Shown here: positions 1 through 9,717 of the stretch, piece after piece
Layout of the letters: each line of letters starts with the position of its first letter
Numbering within the stretch: position 1 is the first letter of the stretch
DNA from: a bacterium
Lineage (GTDB): Bacteria; Acidobacteriota; Thermoanaerobaculia; Multivoradales; J023
Reading direction: 5' to 3'
Length of the DNA stretch: 64,000 nt
Assembly: GCA_024226315.1 (NCBI GenBank)
Contig: JAAELT010000018.1
Span: 1-64,000 of the forward strand
Notes under the pieces: generated by a model
Seen by the model: only the letters and a program-made list of their open reading frames with translations
What the model was told of the DNA's origin: nothing
The model's database searches: none
Made by a program: the position numbers and the translations under genes

Positions 1-1
1 A

Positions 2-75
<74 letters not shown>

Positions 76-159
76 CCGAAAACGCGAGCGCGAGCATAAG
101 GGACCGGCGGCGGGGTGTCAATCGTCGGTCGGAGGAAGGCGATGTGCCCGCAAATGGGA

Positions 160-182
160 AGCCCCTCCGCCGGGGAGGGGCT
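160..182 (-). terminator. stem-loop after the TonB receptor gene
   Basis: A perfect 9-bp inverted repeat (AGCCCCTCC / GGAGGGGCT) with a 5-base loop lies about 25 bases past the stop codon of the TonB receptor gene. No U-rich run follows on the minus strand, so a classic intrinsic terminator is not proven; it may be a transcript-end stabiliser. Confidence 0.4.
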
Positions 183-207
183 CCGGGAATAGCGGTCTCG
201 TGGGCCG

Positions 208-2625
208 CTACCAGCTGAACTGAATGTGGCCCAAGGCGCGGCGCTCGAGCAGATCGCCGCCGAAGAGCTGGTAGTGGTTCTTGTCGAACAGGTTCGAGAT
301 GTTGATGCCGACCGCGACGCGGTCGTTGATCCGGTAGCTCCCCGTCAGGTCGACCAGATCGTAGGACGGGACCGGGCCGCGGAACACGCCCGCCGCCCAT
401 TCGAAGCCGTCGACGTGGCGGTACTTGCCCGAGACGTCGTACTTGTCGGCGATGTAGGAGAGGCTGAAGCCGTACTGATTCTCGGGTGCGTTGGCCAGCA
501 GCGGATCCGCCGCGAGCTGCTCCTTGACGTCGAAATCGAACCAGTTGTAGATCACGTCCAGCTTCAAGTCGTCGGTCAGGTAGACGTTGAGGCCGAGCTC
601 GATGCCCTGGGTGTCGACATCACCGAAGTTGGTGTAGGTCGCCCCACTGATGAGCGCCAGGCCGGTGAGCGGGTCGTTGGTCATCGTCGGCACCGCCCCT
701 CGCACACCGGCCTCGAGGATGCTGCGGAAGGGCTCCGGGATGCCGGCGGGCGCCGCGTAGGGGCCGAAGGCCGGATTGATGAAGCCCAGGGTCGGGTTGA
801 AGGGCGAGATCAGGTCGGTGAGGAAGTTCTCGAGCGTGCTGTCGTAGTAGTCGACCGTCAGGTAGGCCTTGCGGCCGAGGACGCCGGTGTAGCCGACCTC
901 GATGGTCTCGACCTGCTCGACTGTGAGGTCGGGATTGCCCAGCGCCTTGACCGGCACCGCGGCGAGCCCGCACTGCACGCCGAAGGGGGCGCACAACGCG
1001 AATTCGAAACCGGCGAGCGCGGTCACCGGCGGGGCGACGATCACGTTCAGGAAGTACTCGGAGTAGTTGGGCGACTGGAAGGCCTCGCTGTAGCTCACCC
1101 GGAAGTTGTGGTTGGGGTTGGGCGAGAACACCAGCGCCGCCCGCGGCGAGAACTCCGAGTCCCAGAGGCTGCTCTCGTCGTAGCGCGCCGAGACCACGCC
1201 CTTGACTTTGTCCGTAAAGGCGTACTCGAGCTGGCCGTAGACGCCCTGGAAGTCCTCTTCGACCTTAGAGAACACCAGGCTCTGCACGCCGAAGGCAGGC
1301 AAGGTGGAATCGAAGGTCTCCTCGCTATAGGAGGCGCCACCGATGAAGCGGCCCTTGCCGCCACCGAAGCCGACATTGCCCTGGACCTCGATGTGGTCGT
1401 TGTCGGAATCGAGGAAGAGCGGCGCGCCGGTGCCCAGGGAGAGGACGGGGTTCTCGCGCTCGTTGTGGTAGCCCAGGACGTTCCAGTGCTGGGTATTGAA
1501 ATTGAACCGGAAGTGGGTGCGCTCGGAGGTGGAGAACTGGGTGCGGCCGATGCCGGTGACCACGGCGCCGCCGGCCTCGAACTCGGAGTAGCCCGTCTCG
1601 AGAGACAGTGTCGAGCCGCCGAAGTCGCGGTCGACCCGGACGTTGCCCCAGGTCCCCTCGTTCTGGTCCTGGGCCAACGGCGCCCGCTCGACGTTGAGCC
1701 CCGGATACTCGGCTTCGGCGGGGACGTCCAGGACGCCGTTGCCATTCAGATCGAGGCGGGTGCGAGCGTAGTCGTCGCTCTCCAGGTAACCGGCGTTCAG
1801 CCGGCCGTACCAGTTGCCCCCCAGCGCGCCCGAGGCGCTGAGGTCACCGCGCAGGGTCGAGAGGTCACCACCGGTGAGCCGGACGCTGCCGCCGGTCGAG
1901 TCGGCCGGCGACTTGGTGGTCATGTTGATGACGCCGTTGTAGGCGTCGGCGCCGTAGAGCGCGGCGCCCGGGCCGCGCACCAGCTCGACGCTCGCCAACT
2001 CGTCCAGGGGCACCGTGAGGCTCGACCACTCCTGGTTGCTCAGGAAGGTCACCGAGGGATCGCGGCCGTCGAGCAGCACCTTGATCCGGCGGTTGAGCGA
2101 GCTGTTGAAGCCGCGGGAGTTGAAGTTGAAGTCGTAGACGCCGCTCTGGGTGACCTCGGCGCCGGGGGTGAACTCGAGCAGCTTGGGCAACTGGCCGTGG
2201 GTCGACTCGCGCTCGATCTGCTCTTCGGTGATCACCGTCACCGCCGCCGGCGCCTCGGCGATCCGCTCGCGGCGGCGCGAAGCCGAAAAGACAGTGATGG
2301 TGTCGGCGAAGCTGACGTCCCAGTCGACGGTCTTCTCGACCGTCGCGGTCTCGCCCGCGCCGACCTCGACCTCGCCCGAGTCGGCGTTGTCGCCGAGGGA
2401 GTAGCTCAGGGTATAACTGCCTGCCGGCACGCCTCTGAAGGCGAAGGCACCGGAGCCGCCCGTGATCTCGACCTTGCCGAGCTCGTTGATCACCACAGTG
2501 ACGCCGCCGACGCCGGCACCGTCGTCCCGGATTACCGAGCCCTCGATCTGGCCGTCCTGGGCCAGAGCCGGAACCGCACACAGCAGCAAAAACGCCGTTA
2601 GCCAAACAGTTCGCAGTCCTCGCAT
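208..2625 (-). CDS. TonB-dependent outer-membrane receptor
   Basis: An outer-membrane gated channel of the siderophore/cobalamin receptor type, energised by TonB. The 805-residue protein starts at ATG 2625, which has AGGAGG five bases upstream; an upstream in-frame ATG has no such site. It has a signal peptide (residues 1-22, ending ALA-Q), then a carboxypeptidase-regulatory-like beta-sandwich (about 25-110), a TonB-box-like segment (ADTITVFSASRR), a plug domain starting near EAPAAVTVITEEQIE, and a beta-barrel ending in the terminal aromatic motif IQFSW. Monocistronic, divergent from trkA. A Fur-like operator about 110 bases upstream suggests iron control. The substrate cannot be told from the sequence; the N-terminal beta-sandwich is more common in Acidobacteriota and Bacteroidota than in enteric receptors. 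Confidence 0.93.
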   Translation of the reverse strand: MRGLRTVWLTAFLLLCAVPALAQDGQIEGSVIRDDGAGVGGVTVVINELGKVEITGGSGAFAFRGVPAGSYTLSYSLGDNADSGEVEVGAGETATVEKTVDWDVSFADTITVFSASRRRERIAEAPAAVTVITEEQIERESTHGQLPKLLEFTPGAEVTQSGVYDFNFNSRGFNSSLNRRIKVLLDGRDPSVTFLSNQEWSSLTVPLDELASVELVRGPGAALYGADAYNGVINMTTKSPADSTGGSVRLTGGDLSTLRGDLSASGALGGNWYGRLNAGYLESDDYARTRLDLNGNGVLDVPAEAEYPGLNVERAPLAQDQNEGTWGNVRVDRDFGGSTLSLETGYSEFEAGGAVVTGIGRTQFSTSERTHFRFNFNTQHWNVLGYHNERENPVLSLGTGAPLFLDSDNDHIEVQGNVGFGGGKGRFIGGASYSEETFDSTLPAFGVQSLVFSKVEEDFQGVYGQLEYAFTDKVKGVVSARYDESSLWDSEFSPRAALVFSPNPNHNFRVSYSEAFQSPNYSEYFLNVIVAPPVTALAGFEFALCAPFGVQCGLAAVPVKALGNPDLTVEQVETIEVGYTGVLGRKAYLTVDYYDSTLENFLTDLISPFNPTLGFINPAFGPYAAPAGIPEPFRSILEAGVRGAVPTMTNDPLTGLALISGATYTNFGDVDTQGIELGLNVYLTDDLKLDVIYNWFDFDVKEQLAADPLLANAPENQYGFSLSYIADKYDVSGKYRHVDGFEWAAGVFRGPVPSYDLVDLTGSYRINDRVAVGINISNLFDKNHYQLFGGDLLERRALGHIQFSW

Positions 2626-2733
2626 GCCATCCTCCTGCCAGTCTCGTATCTGGCGCGTTGCCGACCGCGTCGGCGGTTGTCGTACCCGTTCCATCGGCCC
2701 TGACCCCGTGTCCGGGACCCTCTCGTGAAGATT

Positions 2734-2752
2734 GGGATTGATTATCATCAAG
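2734..2752 (-). promoter_or_regulatory. possible Fur-box operator
   Basis: The 19-bp stretch matches the classic Fur consensus at 12 positions by eye, with the core TGATTATCA differing from TGATAATCA at one base. It is a local AT-rich patch in GC-rich DNA, about 110 bases upstream of the receptor start. The match is partial, so this is a candidate only. Confidence 0.35.
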
Positions 2753-2922
2753 ATCGGCCGCGTCTCGCAAGTCACGGTGCGGCGATCCGCCGCCGCTCGC
2801 GGCCTCCTCGGGCCATGACGATGCCGGCCGAAGGTCGTCGGGCGCCTCGACTCTCACTTAGAACTCTGTAGACTCTACGCGGGGAGCCGCCGAAAGATGC
2901 AAGAGGGTTCGAGAACCGGCCG

Positions 2923-4335
2923 ATGTTCAAGAAGCAAAAGCATAAGAAGGGAGTGGAGAGTGTCCTGGTTCTCGGACTCGGCGGGATCGGTTCCTACCTC
3001 GCGAAGAGGCTCGTACACGAGGGATATGCGGTCACGGTCATCGAGAACAACCGGGAGCCTCTCCGTCAGGCAGACGGAAATCTCGATGCGAGGCTGATCA
3101 AGGGAGACGCGATGAGCGTCGCCTGCTGGCAGGAGGCGGACGCTCGGAAGATGGATCTCCTGCTCGCCGTCACCGACAACGACGCGGTGAACATGGTCGC
3201 ATCGATGATCGGCCACCGATTCGGGATCCGGCGCAAGATCGCCCGAGTGCGCTCGTTGGAGTTCGACGACCGGGACGGGAGCTTCTCGAGTCGAGACCTC
3301 AGGACAGATCTCCTCATCCATCCCGAGGAGGTCGCCGCCCAGGAGATTCATCGTCTGGTGGCGCGCACGGCCGGGAACGATGTTATCGAGATCGCCGATG
3401 GGCAGTGCCAGGTCGTGACAATCCCGGTCCAGGCGAGCTCCCCGATCGCGCACCGCACGCTCGCGGAGGTTGCGCAGCTCTACTCCGGACTCCCCTTTCG
3501 GATGGTTGCCTGCGCCCGCGGGATCCGCACCCTGACTCTCCAGGGGAATCTCGAGATCCTGCCCCAGGACCAGATCTTCATCATGGCCCGGAGGGAAGAC
3601 GTCCCCCAGCTGATGCAGATGGCCGGCGTCGAGAAGCACACCCTCCACCGGGTCATGATCCTGGGAGGCGGCCTCGTGGGTCGGCGGGTTGCCGAGCTCC
3701 TCGGCAAGTCGGTGAAGGTCAAGCTGATCGAGCGCGACGCCAGAACGTGCGACGAGCTCTCCGACCATTTGAGACATGCGGAGGTGCTGCACGGCGACGG
3801 CTCGGACGCGGACGTCCTGGCAATGGCCGGAATCCTCGAGATGGACATCTTCATCGCGACCACGGGAAGCGACGAGACGAACATCGTCAGCTGCCTGCTC
3901 GCCAAGCACCTGATGAATCGGCAGAACCGGGATCCCAAGGGATCGCAGGGCAAGACCATCGCGATGGTCAACAAGGAGGACTATGTGGTTCTCGCGACGA
4001 CCATCGGTCTCGACATCGCGCTCAACAAGAAGATGCTGGCCGGCAGCGAGATCTTGCGTTTCATCCGCCGGGGAGAGCTACTCTCCGTCGCCCGTCTTCA
4101 TGGCGTGGCGGCCGAGGCGGTCGAGGTCGTGGCGTCACCGGGCTCGAGAGTCACGCGTCAACCACTTTCGAAGCTCCGTTCGCTTTTCGACGGCAAGATG
4201 CTCGTCGGCGGCGTGCGCCGGAACGGCCAGTGGGAGATCGGTCAGGGAGACACCCAGATCGGGCCTGGCGAGCGGGTTATCATGGTCTGCCACCCGCGGT
4301 CCCTGAAAGATCTGCCAGGCTTCTTTTCGGACTGA
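2923..4335 (+). CDS. trkA: Trk potassium uptake regulatory subunit TrkA
   Basis: The cytoplasmic NAD(H)-binding gating subunit of the Trk potassium channel. The 470-residue protein has the usual two halves. The first RCK_N Rossmann domain opens with VLVLGLGGIGSYLAKRL and the second, near residue 243, with VMILGGGLVGRRVAELL; each is followed by a TrkA_C-type domain. It converges on trkH, its membrane partner: the TGA of trkA (4333-4335) is immediately followed by the reverse-complement TAA of trkH (4336-4338), so there is no intergenic base. Most Trk loci have trkA and trkH co-directional, so the convergent layout is unusual. The start ATG lacks a strong Shine-Dalgarno. Confidence 0.93.
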   Translation: MFKKQKHKKGVESVLVLGLGGIGSYLAKRLVHEGYAVTVIENNREPLRQADGNLDARLIKGDAMSVACWQEADARKMDLLLAVTDNDAVNMVASMIGHRFGIRRKIARVRSLEFDDRDGSFSSRDLRTDLLIHPEEVAAQEIHRLVARTAGNDVIEIADGQCQVVTIPVQASSPIAHRTLAEVAQLYSGLPFRMVACARGIRTLTLQGNLEILPQDQIFIMARREDVPQLMQMAGVEKHTLHRVMILGGGLVGRRVAELLGKSVKVKLIERDARTCDELSDHLRHAEVLHGDGSDADVLAMAGILEMDIFIATTGSDETNIVSCLLAKHLMNRQNRDPKGSQGKTIAMVNKEDYVVLATTIGLDIALNKKMLAGSEILRFIRRGELLSVARLHGVAAEAVEVVASPGSRVTRQPLSKLRSLFDGKMLVGGVRRNGQWEIGQGDTQIGPGERVIMVCHPRSLKDLPGFFSD

Positions 4336-5796
4336 TTATTTCTTCCAGAACGCCGGGTAGAAGACGACCAGTGCCGAGAACATCTCCAGCCGGCCGACGA
4401 GCATGTTCCAGGACAGGAACCATTTGCCGATGTCCGACAGCGGCTCGAAGGTGTGGGAGGGCCCCACGCTGCCGAAGCCGGGCCCGATGTTCATCAGGGC
4501 GGAGATCACACTGCTCATGGCCGAGGTGTAGTCCAGATCGTCCACGAACGTCATGAAGCAGCCTCCGAGCAGCACCATGAAGATGTTGACGACGAAGTAA
4601 CAGATCGCGAGCTCGACGGCGGAGGACTCGATGGCGCGTCCGTTGAGCCGGATCGTGGAGACTGCCATCGGTTGCAGCATGATGCGCCGGATGGTCGCGT
4701 AGAGATACTTGACCAGGATGACGTAGTGAACGACCTTGATGCCGCTGGTGGTCGAGCCGGCACAAGCCCCGACGAAGCAGACCGCGTACAGCAGCATCTG
4801 GGCCGCCTGCGGCCACAGCTCGTAGTCGGCGGTCGTGAAGCCGGTGGTCGTCAACAGGGAGACGACCTGAAACGTGCCGTATCGGACCGAGTCCAGGATT
4901 CCGGAGTAGGTCCCGCCCCACCAGAGGCTCCAGGAGACGAGACCGGAGAAGAGAGCGATCAGAATGAGATACCAGCGCAGCTCGGTGTTGCGGACGATGG
5001 TCCGGAAGTCTCCCTTCAGGAACCGGTAGTAGAGAACGAAAGTGACACCGCCGAGGACCATGAAGAGGATCGTCACCCAGTCGAAATAGGCGCTCTGGTA
5101 GTGGCCCACGCTCGCGTTCCTGGGCGAGTACCCGGAAGTCGAAACGGTGCCGAATGCGTGGCATAACGAGTCGAACGGTGACATCCCCCCCAGCCACAGG
5201 AACACGGTGTTGAGCGCGTTCAGAGCCAGGTAGATCCCCCATAGGAAGACCATCGCGTCGCGGTTGCGAGGAAGGAACCTTTCGCGGGTGATGATCTGGC
5301 CGGGGCTCGACTCGGCACGGAAGAGCCGGACCCCGCCCATCCCGTGCGGCATGAAGATGATCGCCAGAGTCAGAAAGCCCATACCGCCGAGGAGATGGGT
5401 CTGGCTGCGCCAGAAGAGCAGGCCGTGGGGGACGCTCTCGATGTCCTGGAGGATCGTCGCGCCGGTCGTCGTGTAGCCCGACATCATCTCGAAGAAGGCG
5501 TCGGTGAACGACGGGATCGAGCCGTGAAGCATGAAGGGCAGCGCCGAGACGGCCGAGACGACGATCCAACCGAAGAACGCCACGAACAGCCCGTCCTTGA
5601 TCTGAAGCTCCGGGTTGCCGCGGCGAACCGCGAAGCGCACGGCGAGTCCCAGGGCCACGATGATCACGGCGGAGAACAGGATCGGCAGTCGATCGTCTTC
5701 CCCGTAATAGAGGGACCAGAAAAAGGGCAGCACCATCGACGAGCCGGTGACGACGAGCAGGGTCCCCACAACCTTGAGAATCGCGACTGGGTTCAT
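4336..5796 (-). CDS. trkH: Trk potassium uptake membrane subunit TrkH
   Basis: The pore-forming subunit of the Trk/Ktr potassium uptake system, 486 residues, with eight or more hydrophobic segments and the repeated selectivity-filter-like signatures of the family (GYTTTGATIL, STSGYSPRN, TTTGFTTADYELW, GPGFGSVGP), one per MPM repeat. It is the last gene of a minus-strand run: LysM/FecR protein, Ser/Thr kinase, then trkH after a 31-base gap. This suggests that potassium uptake is co-expressed with an envelope sensor kinase. It converges on trkA with directly abutting stop codons. Confidence 0.94.
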   Translation of the reverse strand: MNPVAILKVVGTLLVVTGSSMVLPFFWSLYYGEDDRLPILFSAVIIVALGLAVRFAVRRGNPELQIKDGLFVAFFGWIVVSAVSALPFMLHGSIPSFTDAFFEMMSGYTTTGATILQDIESVPHGLLFWRSQTHLLGGMGFLTLAIIFMPHGMGGVRLFRAESSPGQIITRERFLPRNRDAMVFLWGIYLALNALNTVFLWLGGMSPFDSLCHAFGTVSTSGYSPRNASVGHYQSAYFDWVTILFMVLGGVTFVLYYRFLKGDFRTIVRNTELRWYLILIALFSGLVSWSLWWGGTYSGILDSVRYGTFQVVSLLTTTGFTTADYELWPQAAQMLLYAVCFVGACAGSTTSGIKVVHYVILVKYLYATIRRIMLQPMAVSTIRLNGRAIESSAVELAICYFVVNIFMVLLGGCFMTFVDDLDYTSAMSSVISALMNIGPGFGSVGPSHTFEPLSDIGKWFLSWNMLVGRLEMFSALVVFYPAFWKK

Positions 5797-5827
5797 CTTT
5801 CGCTCGCCTGTTGGCGGCGCTGACGGC

Positions 5828-7747
5828 TCAAGCGTTCTCGGTCTTCGAGATCAGCTGAGTCTTGCCGATCTCCTGATCGGCGCCGGCCGACTCCGCCGCT
5901 TTCTCGAAGGCCAGAGGAGTCCAACCGAGGTCTCGTGACCGCACCATGGTCTCGAGCTGGGTGGCGACGGCCGCGGCGTCCTGCGGCCGGTCGCCGGGCT
6001 CCTTGGCCATCAGCGAGGCGACCAGCTCGGCCAGCTCCGGCGGCACGTCGGCGCGGAAGTTCTCGATCGGCTCGGGCTCGATGGTGGCGGTGTTGAGGAT
6101 CGTCTCGCGCAGGGTCCGTCCCTGGAACGGGTGCCGGCCGACCAGGGCCTCGTAGAAGATCAGGCCCAGAGAAAAGAGATCCGCGCTCGGCGAGTAGGGG
6201 TCCCCCAGAAAGCACTCCGGCGCAATGTAGCCCGGGGTACCGCAGATCACGTCGTCGGAGCGGGTGGCGGCCGAGATCAGCTCGGAGATGCCGAAGTCCG
6301 TCACCTTGATCGATCGATCGCGACCGAGCAGCACGTTGGCGGGTTTGACGTCATGGTGTACCAGATCGTGGCTGTGGGCGGTCGCCAGCGCGCGCGCGAT
6401 GGCCGCGCCGAGTGGGATGACCTGATCGGTGTCGAGCGGCCCGCGACTGGAGAGGTATTTCTCCAGGTTGGTGCCATCGACCAGCTCCATGGCGATGTAT
6501 GCCGCCGAGCCCTCCTCCGCGACGTCGTACACGGTGACGATGTTGGGGTGGTGGAAGCGGGCGCTGACCGCCGCCTCGTCCATCAAGCTGGCGATCAGCT
6601 TCTGCTGGTCGATGTCCTCGGCGTTGACGCGCATCGTCTTGAGAGCGAGCTCGCGCTTCAGCTTGGGGTCCCAGCCCTGGAACACCGACCCCATGGCGCC
6701 GGAACCGAGCAACTCCTTGACCCGGTACCGGCCCAGGAATACCTTGCCCAGGTCTTCGGAATCGCGGATGCGCTGCTGCAGAAGCTGGAACGACGCCTCG
6801 AGCTGAGCGATCTCGGAACCGCCGGCGACCGGCGCCTCGCCCATCAGCTCGTTCTGGGCCTCCGCCAACCGCCGGAGGGGGCGGACGACGGTGAGATACG
6901 CGCCGCTCGCGATCGCCGCCGCCAGCAGAATCGCGGCCGCCGCCGACAGCCAGGTCGCCCGCCGGATCCGATTTCGCGCCACCTGGGCGATGTGGGCCGG
7001 CTGCCGGGAGAGCACGAACCACGGCGCCTGCTCGAGCTCGGCCCAGCCGACGATGGCGTCACCGATCGTGGTCTGCTCGAACTCGCCGCTGCCCGAGCCC
7101 AGCTTGCCGGAGCGCGCCAGCTCCACCAGGTCGGGCGGAAACGTGTCGAGAGTGGTGACACCGCCGAACAATACTTCCCCGTCCTGAGTCGCCAGGGCGA
7201 GAAGCGCCTCTTCGCCGATCTGGTAGCCCTGGACCGTGGCGTTCAGATGCTCTGCCCTGACCAGCAGGACCAGCTGCCCGGCCTCCTGCGGCAGCGGCGC
7301 GCCGAGGCGCAGCCAGCGCTTGGTCGCGCCGCGCAGCAACGTCGGTTCCCCGGATTCCGGGGAAACGTCGTAGTGCTCCCCGAGCTCGTCTTTCAGGTCG
7401 ATGCGCTGGACCTTGATCACCAGCTCGCCCGTGGCGTTGAAGACGCCGACCACGGCGACATCCGGCTGCGCCTGGAGGATGCCGCGCAGCAGCTCCTGGG
7501 CGGTGGGCGAGCGCGGGCTCTGCAGCAGCACCGGATGCGAGGCGGTGGACCGCGCCAGGTCGAACATGCCCTCCAGGTAGGTGTCCACTTGCGACGCCAC
7601 CGCCAGCGAGGTGACGATGTGAGTGCGCTCCACCTGCGACGTCAGGGCGTCTTCGTTGGTCTTGAGCTGAAAGTAGGTGATAGCGATCGGCAGCAGGCCC
7701 ATGAGGGCCAGCGCCACGATCACCCTGAGCAGCAACGAACCTCGCAT
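5828..7747 (-). CDS. membrane Ser/Thr protein kinase with extracytoplasmic sensor
   Basis: A 639-residue Hanks-type kinase with inverted layout: TM helix (about 7-25), an extracytoplasmic region of about 240 residues that looks like a Cache-type ligand sensor, a second TM (about 266-288), a short HAMP-like/coiled linker (to 335), then the kinase domain (about 340-600). Seen: glycine loop LLGSGAMGSVFQ, Lys370, Glu391, DFG 484-486, and APE at 509-511. The catalytic loop reads HHDVKPAN, so the usual Arg of HRD is His, making it a non-RD kinase. Co-transcribed with a LysM/FecR protein upstream (32-base gap) and trkH downstream (31-base gap). Inference: it senses an envelope or osmotic signal and may control the Trk channel. 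Confidence 0.9.
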   Translation of the reverse strand: MRGSLLLRVIVALALMGLLPIAITYFQLKTNEDALTSQVERTHIVTSLAVASQVDTYLEGMFDLARSTASHPVLLQSPRSPTAQELLRGILQAQPDVAVVGVFNATGELVIKVQRIDLKDELGEHYDVSPESGEPTLLRGATKRWLRLGAPLPQEAGQLVLLVRAEHLNATVQGYQIGEEALLALATQDGEVLFGGVTTLDTFPPDLVELARSGKLGSGSGEFEQTTIGDAIVGWAELEQAPWFVLSRQPAHIAQVARNRIRRATWLSAAAAILLAAAIASGAYLTVVRPLRRLAEAQNELMGEAPVAGGSEIAQLEASFQLLQQRIRDSEDLGKVFLGRYRVKELLGSGAMGSVFQGWDPKLKRELALKTMRVNAEDIDQQKLIASLMDEAAVSARFHHPNIVTVYDVAEEGSAAYIAMELVDGTNLEKYLSSRGPLDTDQVIPLGAAIARALATAHSHDLVHHDVKPANVLLGRDRSIKVTDFGISELISAATRSDDVICGTPGYIAPECFLGDPYSPSADLFSLGLIFYEALVGRHPFQGRTLRETILNTATIEPEPIENFRADVPPELAELVASLMAKEPGDRPQDAAAVATQLETMVRSRDLGWTPLAFEKAAESAGADQEIGKTQLISKTENA

Positions 7748-7779
7748 GGGAGCCCTCGCCTAGAACGTGTCGGGTCCCG

Positions 7780-9585
7780 CTACTTCCTGTGCCGCGCCAG
7801 CGGCACGCTGCCGCGCCGGGCGTTGCCGACGCAGTCGATCGCCTCGATCCGCAACACGTAGGTGTTCTTGGCGATGCCGGGCTCCACCTCGTAGGTGACG
7901 TCTCTCAGGTCGCTGCAGACCGCGTCGTCCGCCCGCACCCACAGACCCTGGTCCTTGCCCAGGGCACCGAGCCCCTCGAGGCCGATCGGCTTGCCGGACA
8001 GCAAACGCAGAACCACGTGCCGCAGATCCGAATCCACCCGCCACAGGTGCTTGTTCGTCTTCACCTCGCGGCGGCCGCGCATCGACGGCGACGGCCCGCC
8101 CAGGTCGTCTCCCGGGTCTCCGCCGGTGGAACCGACGGCCACGGGATCGCCCTCGAAACCCCAGGAGAACTCGGGCGGGTCGGGGTCGTAGATGAACGGC
8201 ACCTCGACCTCTTGCTCGTTGCCCGCCCGGTCCACGGCGGTGACACTCACCGTGTGCTCGCCCCTCTGCCAGGGTCCCTTCAGCGCGGACTTCTCGACCT
8301 CCTTGCCGTCGATGGACGGCGTCCAGCGGTCGACGCCGCTGCCCTCGTCGGTCGCCTCGACCTCGACCTCCATGCCCGGGCCGACGATCCAGCGATCGTT
8401 GAGGCCGTAGCGCGGCGCCAGCCGCGGGTCGGTGAAGCTGACGTTCACTTCGGGAGCCGAAGTGTCTTCGGTGTCGGTGAGGATTTCGAACGAGACCGCG
8501 TCGCTGGGGTAGCCGTCGAGACCCGACTTGGCGACCGCCGTGACCCGCCAGAACAGCTTTTCGACCGGCAGGTCCTCCGGCTGCCAGGAGGCGGCGGCCA
8601 CTGCCACCACTCTCTCCACCAGAGCTCCGCAGGACGCGTCCCTACAGACTTCGATGGTGTAGTCGCGCGCACCATCGACCGCCTGCCAGGCGAAGGCCGG
8701 CCTGGGCGTGGCCAGGCGCGCCCCGGCGCCGGGCTCGAGGCCGGCGGGCGCCGGCAGGAGCTTCTCGGGTGGCTTCGGCGGCTCGCCCTCGGGCACCGAG
8801 GAGCCCATGCCGGTGGCCACCTTGACGGTGGCGCCGGCAGCCTCGAGATCGCTCTGGCCGCTGTAGACCATGAGCTGGGCACCGCCGCTCTCGGGACGCC
8901 GGGCGCGGGTGGCGAGCGAACCGTCCTCGCCGGGCTGGGGCGTCGCCGTGGCGTCGCCGAGAATGATCTCGAACTGCTCCGGCGCCTCCGCTCCGGCCTC
9001 CACCGACAGGTCGGCCTGACCGAGTTTCACCTCGATCTGGGTCCGCTCGACCTCCTCCTGCGTCGGTTTCTCGTCGCTCAGAAACACCAACGAATCTTCG
9101 GTCAGAGCGAGGACGGTGCCATCGGGAAACTGGAGCAGGGCGGAAGATTTCTTGTAGGTATGGATGCCGTCGCGCGACTGGAGGATCTCCCACTGCTTGG
9201 CGTCGGCCCAATCATCCGAGCACTGATCGTCTCTTGGACGATCACGGCAATAGACCGTGAGCGACGTCGACTGATCCTCGACGCGATTGGAGATCCTCCT
9301 CAACTGGGCCCCATCCGGGAGCTTCTCCGGAAGCAGCAACCTGATGTGATCTCCCGGTGTGATGACGTCCGGATCCGCGATGTCCTTGTCGTTGAGCGCG
9401 TAGTTCTCCCGCCAGCGCTCCGGGGATCCCAAGTACCGTCTCGTGAGGCCTATGATCGTGTCGCCGGGCCGGATCACGTAGTAGCCCCACTTCGAGTCAT
9501 CCACCTCGGCCGCGTCTTCGGCCAGCGCCCAGGTCGCCGGGCAGGTGAGGAGAATCAATACCAGAGCAAAGTTCCGAGGCCTCAT
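7780..9585 (-). CDS. secreted LysM and FecR-like domain protein
   Basis: A 601-residue exported protein. The start at ATG 9585 is chosen because GGAAGAGG lies upstream and a clear signal peptide follows (residues 1-22, ending ALAED). A LysM peptidoglycan-binding domain (about 35-85, WGYYVIRPGDTI) is followed by a FecR-type beta domain (about 110-200; SALLQFPDGTVLAL), a fibronectin-III-like region (about 270-370) and a bacterial Ig-like region with the signature VTAVDRAGNEQEVEVPF (about 430-480). Such proteins sit in the periplasm bound to the cell wall. First gene of the run leading into the sensor kinase and trkH; it could present a cell-wall signal to the kinase (inference). Confidence 0.85.
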   Translation of the reverse strand: MRPRNFALVLILLTCPATWALAEDAAEVDDSKWGYYVIRPGDTIIGLTRRYLGSPERWRENYALNDKDIADPDVITPGDHIRLLLPEKLPDGAQLRRISNRVEDQSTSLTVYCRDRPRDDQCSDDWADAKQWEILQSRDGIHTYKKSSALLQFPDGTVLALTEDSLVFLSDEKPTQEEVERTQIEVKLGQADLSVEAGAEAPEQFEIILGDATATPQPGEDGSLATRARRPESGGAQLMVYSGQSDLEAAGATVKVATGMGSSVPEGEPPKPPEKLLPAPAGLEPGAGARLATPRPAFAWQAVDGARDYTIEVCRDASCGALVERVVAVAAASWQPEDLPVEKLFWRVTAVAKSGLDGYPSDAVSFEILTDTEDTSAPEVNVSFTDPRLAPRYGLNDRWIVGPGMEVEVEATDEGSGVDRWTPSIDGKEVEKSALKGPWQRGEHTVSVTAVDRAGNEQEVEVPFIYDPDPPEFSWGFEGDPVAVGSTGGDPGDDLGGPSPSMRGRREVKTNKHLWRVDSDLRHVVLRLLSGKPIGLEGLGALGKDQGLWVRADDAVCSDLRDVTYEVEPGIAKNTYVLRIEAIDCVGNARRGSVPLARHRK

Positions 9586-9717
9586 TTCACACCTCTTCCT
9601 TGATCGATCCGGCCCTTCGACCGCCGCCGCGACCGGTCCGGCCAACACTCTCTTCCGCAAGACAGCCAGTGTATCGAATTAGTGTATCGAACAGGCGGCC
9701 GAATGGGCGAGCGATCC

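Noticed and set aside
226..2601. 791-codon plus-strand ORF opposite the TonB receptor
   Set aside because: Antisense shadow of a GC-rich gene; no domain, and the receptor on the other strand is unmistakable.
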